Program-made: the position numbers and the translations under genes
Part shown: positions 1 through 10,699 of the stretch, piece after piece
Numbering within the stretch: position 1 is the stretch's first letter
Layout of the letters: every line of letters begins with the position of its first letter
Assembly (NCBI RefSeq): GCF_013044135.1
Contig: NZ_JABEPP010000007.1
Span: 1 to 64,000, forward strand
Direction of reading: 5' to 3'
Origin: Enterovirga aerilata
Lineage (GTDB): Bacteria > Pseudomonadota > Alphaproteobacteria > Rhizobiales > Beijerinckiaceae
DNA length: 64,000 nt
The notes under the pieces: model-generated
Database searches by the model: none
Seen by the model: the letters and a program-made list of their open reading frames with translations, nothing else
What the model was told of the DNA's origin: nothing

Positions 1-948
1 GAAGAGCGAGGGCATGAAGAGCTCGAGCGAGGAGGCGTCGAAGACGATGTAGGCGATCTGGTCCGGCTGGGCGGCGACGAGCCGGCCCCAGATGGCGTAG
101 CGCTTCGGCCAGATGTCCTCGCCCTCGTCGTAGAAGCGCTGCGCATGCTTGTTCACGACGATGCCGAAGACCACGCAGTCGAGCCGGGTGATGATGCCGC
201 CGTCGTATTTCGGCGCCCGGGCGTCGATGGCGACGGCGTGGCACTGGGTCGGATCGCCGACCTCCTGCACCCCGTTGTCGAGGAGGAGGCGCAGGATGGT
301 GCCCTTGTTGTTGCGCGTGCCGCGGATGAGGAAGTTGTCGGCCGCATCGCCCCAGTAGCGCTTCAGCCACGCGATGTTGGATTCGAAGCCGCCCGCCGCC
401 GCCACCAGCGCGCGCGCGGAAACCCGCTCCGTCCCGCCGATCGTGGCCGAGAGGAACATGCCGTCCTCGATGGCGAGGTCGGTGACCTCGGACAGGTAGC
501 GGATCTCGACCCCGAGCCGCCCGGCCGTGGCGTAGAGCGCGTTCAGCATCGCGCGCCCGCCGCCGAGGAAGAAGGAGTTGGTCCGGCCGAGCGAGAGCGT
601 GCCGCCGAGCGAGGGCTGCCAGCGCACGCCCTGGGCCTCGATCCAGGTCAGCATCTCCTTGGATTCCCGGATCATGTGGCGGGCGAGCTCCTCGTCCGTC
701 TGCCCGCCCGTGACGCGCAGCAGGTCGTCGAAGAACTCCTCCTCCGTGTAGGGCCCGGTCAGGATCTCGGTCGCGGCATCATGCGCGCAGCGCATGTTGC
801 GCGTGTGGCGCGTGTTGCCGCCGCGCCAGAACGCGTCCGCCGCCTCCAGCACCAGAACGCGCGCCCCCTCCCGACGCGCCGAGATCGCCGCGCACAGCGC
901 CGCATTCCCGCCCCCGATCACAAGCACGTCGTAGGGCCGATCCGTCAC
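1..948 (-). CDS. tcuA: FAD-dependent tricarballylate dehydrogenase-like flavoprotein (3' end cut by window edge)
   Basis: The first 316 residues are visible; the C-terminus lies left of base 1. A GTG start at 948 is followed at once by a Rossmann FAD-binding motif, VLVIGGGNAALCAA, at residues 8-21, and by the family-typical stretch GGNTRHTRNMRCAHD near residue 45. This resembles the fumarate reductase/succinate dehydrogenase flavoprotein family, TcuA branch, which oxidises tricarballylate to cis-aconitate. No tcuB (iron-sulfur partner) or tcuC (transporter) is seen, so the true substrate may be another polycarboxylate or enoate. It is the last visible gene of the minus-strand catabolic operon, 34 bp after the IclR gene. 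The family call is good; the substrate is inference. Confidence 0.78.
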   Translation of the reverse strand, partial: MTDRPYDVLVIGGGNAALCAAISARREGARVLVLEAADAFWRGGNTRHTRNMRCAHDAATEILTGPYTEEEFFDDLLRVTGGQTDEELARHMIRESKEMLTWIEAQGVRWQPSLGGTLSLGRTNSFFLGGGRAMLNALYATAGRLGVEIRYLSEVTDLAIEDGMFLSATIGGTERVSARALVAAAGGFESNIAWLKRYWGDAADNFLIRGTRNNKGTILRLLLDNGVQEVGDPTQCHAVAIDARAPKYDGGIITRLDCVVFGIVVNKHAQRFYDEGEDIWPKRYAIWGRLVAAQPDQIAYIVFDASSLELFMPSLF

Positions 949-982
949 GCCGCCGGCATCCTGTGATGTCCTGGTCCGCCGC

Positions 983-1720
983 TCATCGGGCCGCGCGGGC
1001 TCGCGGCGGCCTGTCGGCGCCGAGGGAGCGGCTGAGATTCTCGGCGGCTTCCAGCAGGAGACCGCGCATCGCGGCCACGGCCTCGTCCGTGAACCGCTCT
1101 CCCGGTCCGGAGAGGGACAATGCGCCGGCGAGATCGCCGCCCGGGCCGAAGACCGGGGCGGCAAGTCCGGCGCAGCTGGGATCGCGCTCCCCGCGCGAGA
1201 GCGCGTAGCCGGCGCGGCGCAGAGGCTCCTGCTCCGGGCCGCTGTCCGGCGAGAAGGCGACGAGCACGCGTCCCGCGGCACCGCGGCCGAGAGGCAGGAT
1301 GTCGCCGGCCTCGACCCGGTCGAGCGTCGAATGCCGGGAATTCACGCGGAACAGGCACAATCGGGTGCCGGGCCCGTGGAGAACGTGGAACGAGGCGCTC
1401 TCCGTTCCACGCTCCACGAGATCGCTCAACACCGGCACCACATGGAGCCGCAGCGGGTTCTGGCGCTCGTAGGCGAGACCGAGGCGGAAGGCGGACGGCC
1501 CCAAGCCGTAGCGGCCGTCGCGCAGGCGCGTGACGTAGCCGGCGGCCTCGACGGACGAGAGGAGCCGCAGGATCGTCGACTTGTAGAACCCGGTCCGGCG
1601 CGCGAGCTCGGCGAGGGTGCTCGGCTCCGGATCGTCGGCGAGCGCTCCGAGGATCGCGAAGGCCCGATCGACGGCCGCCACGCCGTCCGGAGGGCCGCCG
1701 GGCTGCAGCTTCTCGGTCAC
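983..1720 (-). CDS. IclR-family transcriptional regulator
   Basis: A protein of 245 aa. An N-terminal winged helix-turn-helix (about residues 14-75, with LAELARRTGFYKSTILRLL as the HTH) precedes an IclR effector-binding domain of the GAF-like type (about 90-240). The GTG start at 1720 is preferred over upstream in-frame starts because it gives the normal IclR N-terminus and begins next to the stop of the upstream dehydrogenase gene. It is embedded in the operon it probably controls. IclR proteins usually sense a pathway metabolite and bind palindromes in the promoter; the palindrome at 6641-6659 is a candidate target. Confidence 0.9.
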   Translation of the reverse strand: MTEKLQPGGPPDGVAAVDRAFAILGALADDPEPSTLAELARRTGFYKSTILRLLSSVEAAGYVTRLRDGRYGLGPSAFRLGLAYERQNPLRLHVVPVLSDLVERGTESASFHVLHGPGTRLCLFRVNSRHSTLDRVEAGDILPLGRGAAGRVLVAFSPDSGPEQEPLRRAGYALSRGERDPSCAGLAAPVFGPGGDLAGALSLSGPGERFTDEAVAAMRGLLLEAAENLSRSLGADRPPRARAAR

Positions 1721-1721
1721 G

Positions 1722-2636
1722 TCAAGCTCCGGGCCCGCCCTCGTTCGGCTTCGGGTCCAGGATCCGACTGACCACGGGCCAATACAGGTCGCCGTACCCG
1801 GCCTCGGACGCCTGCCGCAAGAGATCGTCGGCCGTCCTCGCACCGCGCAGGTCCAGGCCGAGATCGCTGCCCAGGCTGAGCGCATAGGACAGGTCCTTGC
1901 GGGCGTAGTCGGTCGAGAACGCCCTTTCCGGGAAACGGCCCGGCAGGATCGCCTTCATGCCGTGGTTCCGGAGCGCGAAACTGTCCGCCGATCCCTTCTG
2001 CAGGGTCTCGAACAGGACCTGTCCGTCGAGCCCCGCGCGGCGCGCGACCGCGATGGCCTCCGACAGCGCGACCACCGTCTCCACGAGCACCATGTTGTTG
2101 AGGATCTTCACGATCTGGCCGGACCCGACCGGCCCGCAATGCGTGATGTCGGTCGCGAGGGTGGCGAGCAGCGGATGGAGTTCGGCGAAGTCGGCGGGCT
2201 CCGCCCCGACCATGATGCTGAGCGTCCCGTCCTCGGCGGCCTGCCGCGTCCGCGCAATCGGCGCGTCTGCGTAGCGGGCGCCGCGCTCCCGAAAGTGGTC
2301 CGCAAGATCCCGGGTCAGGTCGACCGGCGACGTGCCGAGATCCACCACGAGCGTGCCCGGCCGTATCGCCGCGAGCAGGCCGTCCGGTCCTTCGCAGACC
2401 GCCTGCACGTGGCGGCCGCTCGGCAGTGCCATGAAAATCACCCCGCAATCCTGCGCGAGGGCGGCGATGCCCGGTGCCGGCTCGACGCCGTGCTCGTGCA
2501 GGCGCCGGAGCGGCTCGGCCGCGCGATCGAAGCCGAGCACCTCCCGTCCGCTCTTTCGGGCGAGGTTCCGGCACATCGGCTCGCCCATGACCCCGAGGCC
2601 GACGAATCCGAGCTTGGCTGGGGGGCGGTCGGCCAT
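1722..2636 (-). CDS. NAD(P)-dependent beta-hydroxyacid dehydrogenase (HIBADH family)
   Basis: A protein of 304 aa, the usual length for 3-hydroxyisobutyrate/tartronate semialdehyde reductases. The dinucleotide-binding motif FVGLGVMGEPM is at residues 10-20. The substrate-binding stretch GTSPVD is near 105, and GSGQIVKILNN near residue 170 carries the catalytic lysine. The ATG at 2636 follows the aldehyde dehydrogenase stop by 8 bp. In this operon it would interconvert a beta-hydroxyacid and a semialdehyde, and the neighbouring aldehyde dehydrogenase could oxidise the aldehyde. The exact substrate cannot be read from the sequence. Confidence 0.88.
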   Translation of the reverse strand: MADRPPAKLGFVGLGVMGEPMCRNLARKSGREVLGFDRAAEPLRRLHEHGVEPAPGIAALAQDCGVIFMALPSGRHVQAVCEGPDGLLAAIRPGTLVVDLGTSPVDLTRDLADHFRERGARYADAPIARTRQAAEDGTLSIMVGAEPADFAELHPLLATLATDITHCGPVGSGQIVKILNNMVLVETVVALSEAIAVARRAGLDGQVLFETLQKGSADSFALRNHGMKAILPGRFPERAFSTDYARKDLSYALSLGSDLGLDLRGARTADDLLRQASEAGYGDLYWPVVSRILDPKPNEGGPGA

Positions 2637-2644
2637 GGCCGCGC

Positions 2645-4129
2645 TCAATGCCTGCCCGCCGCGGCGGGCCCGCCGCCCAGGCCGAGATAGATGCTCTTGG
2701 CCTGCTGGTAGAGGCGCATGCCGGAAATTCCCTTCTCGCGGCCGATGCCGCTGTCCTTGAACCCGCCGAACGGCGTGGAGATGCTGAGCTGCTTGTAGGT
2801 ATTGACCCACACGGTCCCGGCCTCGACCGCGCCGGCCACCCGCAGCGCACGCCGGTAATCGGCCGTCCAGATCCCGCAGGCGAGCCCGTAGGCGCTGTCG
2901 TTCGCCTGTTCGATCAGGTCGTCCTCGTCGTCGAAGGGCAGAACGCACAGCACGGGACCGAAGATCTCCTCGCGGCAGGCCCGGGCCGAGTTGGACAGGC
3001 CCGTGATGACGGTCGGCAGGTAATAGGCCCCGCCATCGAGGGCGCCGCCGTTCGGGCGGCGGCCGCCCACCAGGATCTCGCCTCCCTCGCCGATCGCCGA
3101 GGCGACGTAGCCCTCGACCCGCTCACGATGCGGGAACGAGGCGAGAGGCCCCATTTGGCTCGCGGGATCGGTCGGCATCCCGACGCGCAGCGCCGCAGTC
3201 CGCTCCTTGAGGAGGCTCAGGACCCGGTCGGCGACCTCGCGCTGCACGAACAGGCGGGAGCCCGCCACGCAGGATTGCCCGCTTCCTTCGAAGATGCCCC
3301 CGATCACGCCGTCGACCGCCGCCTCGAGATCCGCGTCGCCGAAGACGATGTTGGGCGACTTGCCGCCGAGCTCGAGCGCGACGGGAATGAGCCGCTCGGC
3401 GGCGAGCTTCGCGATCGCGCGGCCGGTCTCCGTGCCGCCTGTGAAGGAGATCATCCGCACGCCCGGATGGCGGACCAGCGGCATGCCCGTGTCGCGGCCG
3501 GTGCCCGTCAGCACGTTGAGGAGCCCCGGCGGCAGCCCGGCCTCCAGCGCGATCGCGGCGACCTCGATCGCGGCCGTCGGGGTGACCTCCGAGGGCTTCA
3601 CGATCACGGCGTTTCCCGCGGCGAGCGCGGGGGCGACCTTCTGCGCCTCCATGGTGAGCGGGGAGTTCCACGGCGTGATCGCCGCCACCACGCCGACCGG
3701 CTCGTACATCGTCAGGGACAAGTAGTCGCCGCGGGGAGGGGTCACGTCCGAGCCGAGCGTCTCGCAGACGCCCGCATAGTACCGGAACGTCGCCGCCGCG
3801 CTCGCGACCTGGGCCCGGCACTCGGCCATCACCTTCCCGTTCTCGCGCATCTGGATCTCGGCCAGGCGCTCGGCCCGACGCGTCATCCCGTCGGCGATCC
3901 CGGCGAGGATGCGCGCCCGCTCGTGCGGGCGCATCCGCCTCCAGGCGGGGGCGCGGGCAGCCTCCTGCGCGGCGGCCACGCAGCGCTCGACGTCCCGGGG
4001 CCCGGCGGCGCTCACCTCGTAGTTGAGCGCGCCGGTTGCGGGATTGACCGACGCGAAGGTTCCCGCGTCGCCGCGGACGCGCTCGCCCGCGACCAGGAAC
4101 GGAACAGGATCCATCGGGGAAGCCGTCAC
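2645..4129 (-). CDS. NAD(P)-dependent aldehyde dehydrogenase
   Basis: A protein of 494 aa, standard for the ALDH superfamily. The catalytic glutamate is E253 in ALELGGKSPN and the catalytic cysteine is C287 in GSGQSCVAG; the NAD-binding loop FTGGTETG is at 229-236. The GTG at 4129 gives a 4-bp GTGA overlap with the stop of the upstream binding-protein gene, the coupling style seen throughout this window. An ATG at 4114 is the alternative start. It is likely to oxidise an aldehyde intermediate of the operon's pathway to the acid. Confidence 0.9.
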   Translation of the reverse strand: MTASPMDPVPFLVAGERVRGDAGTFASVNPATGALNYEVSAAGPRDVERCVAAAQEAARAPAWRRMRPHERARILAGIADGMTRRAERLAEIQMRENGKVMAECRAQVASAAATFRYYAGVCETLGSDVTPPRGDYLSLTMYEPVGVVAAITPWNSPLTMEAQKVAPALAAGNAVIVKPSEVTPTAAIEVAAIALEAGLPPGLLNVLTGTGRDTGMPLVRHPGVRMISFTGGTETGRAIAKLAAERLIPVALELGGKSPNIVFGDADLEAAVDGVIGGIFEGSGQSCVAGSRLFVQREVADRVLSLLKERTAALRVGMPTDPASQMGPLASFPHRERVEGYVASAIGEGGEILVGGRRPNGGALDGGAYYLPTVITGLSNSARACREEIFGPVLCVLPFDDEDDLIEQANDSAYGLACGIWTADYRRALRVAGAVEAGTVWVNTYKQLSISTPFGGFKDSGIGREKGISGMRLYQQAKSIYLGLGGGPAAAGRH

Positions 4130-5334
4130 TTCTTGACCAGGGGGCATTCGCTCTCGGACAGCGGCCGGAACGCCTCCTCGCCGGCCACCTTCTGCAGGAT
4201 CTTGTAGTAATCGTACTGGTACTTGGACTCGCCCGGGTCCTTCACCTGGACGAGGAACATGTCGTGCAGGACGCGGCCGTCGGCCCTGATCTTCACGTCC
4301 TTGTTGTACATGTCGCTGACCGGCATCTCGCGCATCTTCGCCGCGACCACCTTGGGGTCGTCGGTGCCGGCCGCCTTCATCGCCGCGAGATAGTGGCGGA
4401 CGCCGCTATAGACGCCCGCATGGATCATGCTGGGCACGCGGCCGTTATGGGCGGCCATGAAGCGCTTGGTCCAGGCGCGCGTCTCGTCGGTGACGTCCCA
4501 GTAGAACGACGTCGTGATCTGGAGCCCGTGCGCCGCCTTCAGCCCGAGCGCATGCACGTCGGTGATGAAGACGAGCAGCCCGGCAAGCTTCTGGCCGCCC
4601 TCCACCAGGCCGAACTCGCCTGCCTGCTTGATGGCGGTCTGGACGTCCTTGCCCGAGGTCGCGAGCCCGACGACGTCGGCCTTCGAGGCCTGGGCCTGGA
4701 GGAGGAAGGACGAGAAGTCCATCGTGTTCAGCGGGTGCCGGGCCGATCCGACCACCTTGCCGCCCGCGGCCTGGATGAACTTGGCCGCGTCGCGCTCCAG
4801 CGCATGCCCGAAGGCGTAATCGGCCGTGACGAAATACCAGTTCTTGCCGCCCGCCTCCGTGATCGCCTTGCCGGTGATCTTCGAGAGCGCATAGGTGTCG
4901 TAGTTGAAATGGAAGCTCTGGGGCGAGCAGGCCTTGCCCGTGAAGTCGGACGCGCCCGGCCCGGAAACGATGAAGATCTTCCCCTTCTCGTTCACGACGC
5001 CGAGTATCGCAAATCCCGCCGAGGACGCGGCGCCGTCGGCGATGAGATCGACGCCCTGCTGGTCGATCCACTCGCGGGCGACCGTGGAGGCGACGTCCGG
5101 CTTGTTCTGGTGATCGGCCGCGATGATCTCGATCCGCTTGCCGAGGATCGTGTTGCCGAAATCCTCCGCGGCCAGGCGAGCGGCCACCACCGATCCGACG
5201 CCGCCGTTGTCGGCGAAGACGCCGGACTGATCGTTCAGGACGCCGATCCGGATGACGTCGCCCGCGGCATCGGCCGCGCTCGCGCCGGCGAGGATTGTCG
5301 AGGCGAGCACCGCCCCCAAAAGCTTGAGCCTCAT
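4126..5334 (-). CDS. ABC transporter substrate-binding protein, LivK/amino-acid type
   Basis: A protein of 402 aa with a cleavable signal peptide (MRLKLLGAVLASTILAGASA). A periplasmic type I binding fold starts with IRIGVLNDQSGVFADNGGVGS, as in Leu/Ile/Val and aromatic or amide-type solute receptors. It ends with a conserved C-terminal segment that commonly reads KSKYPWDYYK in related proteins (here GESKYQYDYYK). No LivH/M permease or LivG/F ATPase genes accompany it in this window, so it must use a transporter encoded elsewhere or act as an orphan receptor. It lies 16 bp downstream of the alpha/beta hydrolase gene. Confidence 0.9.
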   Translation of the reverse strand: MRLKLLGAVLASTILAGASAADAAGDVIRIGVLNDQSGVFADNGGVGSVVAARLAAEDFGNTILGKRIEIIAADHQNKPDVASTVAREWIDQQGVDLIADGAASSAGFAILGVVNEKGKIFIVSGPGASDFTGKACSPQSFHFNYDTYALSKITGKAITEAGGKNWYFVTADYAFGHALERDAAKFIQAAGGKVVGSARHPLNTMDFSSFLLQAQASKADVVGLATSGKDVQTAIKQAGEFGLVEGGQKLAGLLVFITDVHALGLKAAHGLQITTSFYWDVTDETRAWTKRFMAAHNGRVPSMIHAGVYSGVRHYLAAMKAAGTDDPKVVAAKMREMPVSDMYNKDVKIRADGRVLHDMFLVQVKDPGESKYQYDYYKILQKVAGEEAFRPLSESECPLVKK

Positions 5335-5350
5335 CGTTCTCTCCCTCTGG

Positions 5351-6199
5351 TTATACGGTCTTGATCTTCTCCAGGACCGGCATGATGTAGCTTCGGAACT
5401 GCTCGGGATTTTCCGACATCGGAAAATGACCGAGCCGCTCCATCACCTGCACGTCCGCGCCGGGGATGCTTTTGGCCGTGCGGATCGTGTCCTCGGGCGA
5501 GCAGGAGAAGTCGTATTCGCCGGTGAGCAGGAAGAGCGGGCAGGCGGAGGTATCGATCTCGCCGGTGCGCGGCCGCAGGTCCCCGTCGACGCGATAGAAA
5601 TACAGGTCGCCTTTGAAGACGCCGGGCCCGCCCTGCATGTAGTGCCAGAGCGTTTCGCGACGCCGGGCCTCGGGGCCGCCCGGCGCGATCAGGCCGGAGA
5701 CGAGCGCCGCGCAGACCTCGCCGCCATGCACGTCGGGGCGATGGAGCCAGGAGGTGTCGTACCACGGCTGCTGAAAATCAGCGGCTTCGAGCCCGATCAG
5801 GGCGCGGAATTCGCGCGCATGCTCGATCGCGAGATTGAGCACGATACGGCCGCCGATCGAGCAGCCCATCACGACCGGACGGTCGAGGAAAAGGGCGCGG
5901 CACACGGCGCGGATCGCCTCGGTGTAGGACCGCGTCGTGAGCCGGTACTCCTCGCCTCGCCAGGTCTCGGGAGGATTGGACTTGCCGTGAAAGGGCAGGT
6001 CGAACGCGATGACGCGGAAATCGCGCGTCACCTCCTCATCGTTGAGGAGATGCCGCCACTGCCGCCCGTCGGAGCCCGCCGTGTGGAGGCAGACGAGGGG
6101 GATGCCCCGCCCGGCCTCCTCGACATAGACGCGGTGCGGAACGCCCTCGATCTCGCAGCGGAGATACCGCCCGAGGATCGGCTCGAAATCCGGGCTCAT
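5351..6199 (-). CDS. alpha/beta hydrolase
   Basis: A protein of 282 aa with a typical alpha/beta hydrolase layout. The oxyanion region is LVCLHTAGSDGRQW (35-48) and the nucleophile elbow is GCSIGG with S114. The acid lies in LTGEYDFSCSPE and the catalytic histidine in ERLGHFPMSENPEQF near the C-terminus. The ATG at 6199 overlaps the stop of the upstream small gene by 4 bp (ATGA). It probably cleaves an ester, amide or C-C bond in the substrate taken up by this operon's system; the substrate is unknown. Confidence 0.88.
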   Translation of the reverse strand: MSPDFEPILGRYLRCEIEGVPHRVYVEEAGRGIPLVCLHTAGSDGRQWRHLLNDEEVTRDFRVIAFDLPFHGKSNPPETWRGEEYRLTTRSYTEAIRAVCRALFLDRPVVMGCSIGGRIVLNLAIEHAREFRALIGLEAADFQQPWYDTSWLHRPDVHGGEVCAALVSGLIAPGGPEARRRETLWHYMQGGPGVFKGDLYFYRVDGDLRPRTGEIDTSACPLFLLTGEYDFSCSPEDTIRTAKSIPGADVQVMERLGHFPMSENPEQFRSYIMPVLEKIKTV

Positions 6200-6621
6200 G
6201 CCGCGCCTCCCGGGCGCTCGGCACGCGGCAGCGCGAGCAGGTCCTTGAAGAACTGCAGGTTGGCCAGGAAGGGGTGCAGGTCTCCTTCGAGGGTCGCGAC
6301 GCGGCGCTTCGTCATCGCGAGAAGGTCGTGGAAGCCCGCGCGCGGCACGCTCCGCCAATGCTCCTGCCAGGCTTCCGGGGTGGCCCGATAGGCGAAGCGC
6401 CAGGAGCGCATCAGGATCGGGCCGGGCTCGGCCGCAACGACCTCGCCGGAGCGGATGGACAGATGCACTCCGGCCCGGAACGTGCCGACGAGGCATTCCA
6501 CGTCGACGAAACGCCGCATGGGCGTCTCGCGCATGGCCGCGCGGGAGAGCTCCGGCACGTCCAGCAACCGCTCGAGGATGTCCGCTTCGCTCGGCTCCGG
6601 CCGCGTCTCGCCAGGCGACAT
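6196..6621 (-). CDS. small protein, probable SCP2-like sterol/acyl-binding domain
   Basis: A protein of 141 aa with no signal peptide or membrane segment. The central part (about 40-125) runs as a beta-rich stretch, then RATPEAWQEHWRSVP, then FHDLLAMTKRRVATLEGD and HPFLANLQFFKDLLAL. This is the pattern of the short SCP2-like proteins found beside alpha/beta hydrolases. It is the first gene of the operon, with its start 19 bp downstream (on the minus strand) of the palindrome at 6641-6659. The domain call is from remembered family patterns and is moderate; a role as a carrier or partner of the adjacent hydrolase is inference from the 4-bp overlap. Confidence 0.6.
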   Translation of the reverse strand: MSPGETRPEPSEADILERLLDVPELSRAAMRETPMRRFVDVECLVGTFRAGVHLSIRSGEVVAAEPGPILMRSWRFAYRATPEAWQEHWRSVPRAGFHDLLAMTKRRVATLEGDLHPFLANLQFFKDLLALPRAERPGGAA

Positions 6622-6640
6622 TCCTTCCTCCCGCCAGTGT

Positions 6641-8910
<2,270 letters not shown>

Positions 8911-8936
8911 CGAGCGGCAATAGTCGCGAAGGTCAT

Positions 8937-9075
8937 GGCCGGGCTTGTCCCGGCCACCTCGGCCCGCTGCTCAGCGCCCCGCCTCTCTCCCCTTGCGGGA
9001 AGAGCCTGCCCTCGGGCCCTACCCGAGGGGCCGCGTCGCCTGCGGCAGCAGGCGACCGGGTGAGGGGGCTGTTCC
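8937..9075. repeat. intergenic hairpin-rich repeat after thiC
   Basis: Three hairpins follow each other. GGCCGGG (8937-8943) pairs with CCCGGCC (8949-8955). CCCTCGGG (9009-9016) pairs with CCCGAGGG (9022-9029). GTCGCCTGC (9035-9043) pairs with GCAGGCGAC (9048-9056). Segments such as CTCTCCCCTTGCGGG and GGGTGAGGGGGCT resemble dispersed intergenic repeats of Rhizobiales. The first hairpin could end thiC transcription but has no T-run. No gene was seen from 8911 to 9143. Confidence 0.6.
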
Positions 9076-9143
9076 CTCTCCGGCCGACGCGCCGGATTGG
9101 GATAAGATCACCTTCCAAAAGCCGGCTATTATGCCGCGAACTA

Positions 9144-9323
9144 CTAGTCTAAGTGACTATCGGTCTCACGGCTGAATTGCCGGCGCGCGAAGGCCCGATA
9201 TGCCCTCGAAGTCCGGAGCAATAGGTTTGCCACAAACTCTGCGCTGATGTTCGAACCATCAATCCGAAAGTTTAGGACAGCGTCGCAGGGGCCGCCCTCT
9301 TGCGGGGCGGGAGGTTGTGGCAC
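9144..9323 (-). CDS. possible small protein downstream of the HEPN gene
   Basis: A 59-aa frame from GTG at 9323 to TAG at 9144, in the same AT-richer insert and on the same strand as the HEPN gene, 42 bp after its stop. The middle looks protein-like rather than random: DAVLNFRIDGSNISAEFVAN, then a basic Arg-rich tail (about 37-52). An AAGAGG lies close upstream of the GTG. I do not recognise a family. It could be a third member of the DUF5343-HEPN unit, the remnant of a longer gene, or chance. Confidence 0.33.
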   Translation of the reverse strand: MPQPPAPQEGGPCDAVLNFRIDGSNISAEFVANLLLRTSRAYRAFARRQFSRETDSHLD

Positions 9324-9365
9324 TTACCTCTTCTTCGAGGTTGTTCTGGAGCTTAGAGGCTGAAA

Positions 9366-9959
9366 TCACGACATAATCGTAAACCAGCTCCGTACCGCAA
9401 GATTGAGACGCTCCTGCTCTAGCTCTCCTGTCGGATTGCAATGGGCAATCGGCCCGCGAAGCAGATTGAGCTGATTCGAAACGTTGCTGACCGCGCTCTT
9501 AGATTGAAACACCGGATCAAAGAGGTCCCAGTTATCGGTGATCAGCTGCGACAGCTCGCCAAATGTGGTGTAGTCGATCAATCGGTCAGAACGTGTGGTG
9601 ATCCCGCTATCTACCTCCCTTTTTCTCCGTTGCGTGGCAGGCTTTCGGATTCGGTCCTCGTCGACCCTCTTGCTTTCCCACCAGTCTGCGCCCTCCGCGT
9701 CGATCAGAATGTCAGCAACGAGTTTGCGGATAGAATTTTCTAAGCAGTAGAAGACTTCGTAGAATTCTGACATCCGAGCCGCTTCAGATCGAAGCGCCGC
9801 TTCGAACTGATCGTAATCCGACGACTTTCTTCCTCGCCGATTATCTACCTGAAAAGCTAGATCGATGCTGAACGTTCGCTCAATGTGCGACATGCTAGAC
9901 GCGATCTGAAGGCCTGACATTCCGAAGGCTCGGACAAAACCGTCTGGTCGCTTAGGCAT
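9366..9959 (-). CDS. Swt1-type HEPN domain protein (putative RNase)
   Basis: A protein of 197 aa. The C-terminal half (about 70-195) matches the Swt1-like HEPN domain: a helical stretch FYEVFYCLENSIRKLVADIL, then WWESKRVDEDRI, then a region around YTTFGELSQLITDNWDLF. The Rx4H active-site motif is R168-GPIA-H173. HEPN proteins with an intact Rx4-6H motif are usually metal-independent RNases in toxin-antitoxin, abortive infection or RNA-processing systems. Residues 1-65 are not recognised. The ATG overlaps the DUF5343 stop by 8 bp, so the two are probably co-translated. Base composition is clearly AT-richer than the flanks. Confidence 0.8.
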   Translation of the reverse strand: MPKRPDGFVRAFGMSGLQIASSMSHIERTFSIDLAFQVDNRRGRKSSDYDQFEAALRSEAARMSEFYEVFYCLENSIRKLVADILIDAEGADWWESKRVDEDRIRKPATQRRKREVDSGITTRSDRLIDYTTFGELSQLITDNWDLFDPVFQSKSAVSNVSNQLNLLRGPIAHCNPTGELEQERLNLAVRSWFTIMS

Positions 9960-10590
9960 CGTCTTCTCGCAGAAGGTGAGTCTTCAAACTCTTGAAGATC
10001 GCGTCGAAGACAGCGGCGTCCGACGTTGCGGGCAGATTCAGGTTGATCGTGTAGCCGAGTCTGAACTCGAAGTTCCTGTCAGAATGCGCAGCCCTCTGCC
10101 GTTGGTTTCCTTGAGGAGCATCGTCCTCCGGAAGGATCACCGTGGGAGCTCGCGCCTCTGTAGGCATGTTGAAATCCGCGAAATTCTTCAGGTGCTTGAT
10201 GCAGCTCACCGTCAGCTTCACGGGATTGGAGTCATGCGCTTCTCCGGTTTCCTCAACCACGAGCCCAAGAAGTTCGGAGTCGTTCAGCTCATGCATGTAC
10301 TCGTTTCGTACGTACAGCGGTGCATACGCTCGGCGTATCGCGGCTGCAACTGCTGATCCGGAAGATGCCGGATTTCGGAATTTGCGGTAGGCCTCAGAGG
10401 GTGTTCCGTCGCTGTTGGCAAAGCCGAGCTTTTTGAGGAACGCTGTCATTTGATCCCCGGAGCCGCCCGGGATTTTCAGGATAGTTTTCACGAAGTCCTG
10501 GCTGACGCGCTCGGGAACAGCTGCGGCCTTGATGCCAAGAAGCGCCTTCTGGATGTTCCCGGGTGAGGTCACATACGGCAAAGATGTCAA
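9952..10590 (-). CDS. DUF5343 family protein
   Basis: A protein of 212 aa from a TTG start at 10590. That TTG has GGAG eight bases upstream, while the longer GTG start at 10623 has no ribosome site. The family signature begins at once (LPYVTSPGNIQKALLGIKAA), followed by SQDFVKTIL, FLKKLGFANSDGTPSEAYRK and NEYMHELNDSELLGLVVEE. The C-terminal 70 residues are more variable. Function is unknown. It is the upstream partner of the HEPN protein, overlapping by 8 bp, in an AT-richer insert. A role as regulator, antitoxin or sensor for the HEPN effector is inference. A weak TTGACG at 10638-10643 (minus strand) may be part of its promoter. Confidence 0.8.
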   Translation of the reverse strand: MTSLPYVTSPGNIQKALLGIKAAAVPERVSQDFVKTILKIPGGSGDQMTAFLKKLGFANSDGTPSEAYRKFRNPASSGSAVAAAIRRAYAPLYVRNEYMHELNDSELLGLVVEETGEAHDSNPVKLTVSCIKHLKNFADFNMPTEARAPTVILPEDDAPQGNQRQRAAHSDRNFEFRLGYTINLNLPATSDAAVFDAIFKSLKTHLLREDDA

Positions 10591-10699
10591 TTGGTTTGCT
10601 CCACGGCGGGAGCAAACGATCACGTTAGTGTCGATCGCGTCAATGGCTGAACGAGCAAGTCAGTCGTCACAAAGCCCGGAGTCCATAGGTCTCGCGGGC

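Noticed and set aside
8937-9075. CRISPR-like array in the hairpin-rich block after thiC
   Set aside because: The hairpins differ from each other and show no equal direct repeats or spacers.
9259-9441. 60-codon minus-strand frame overlapping the HEPN 3' end
   Set aside because: Most of it overlaps HEPN coding sequence in another frame. The neighbouring frame at 9144-9323 has better composition.
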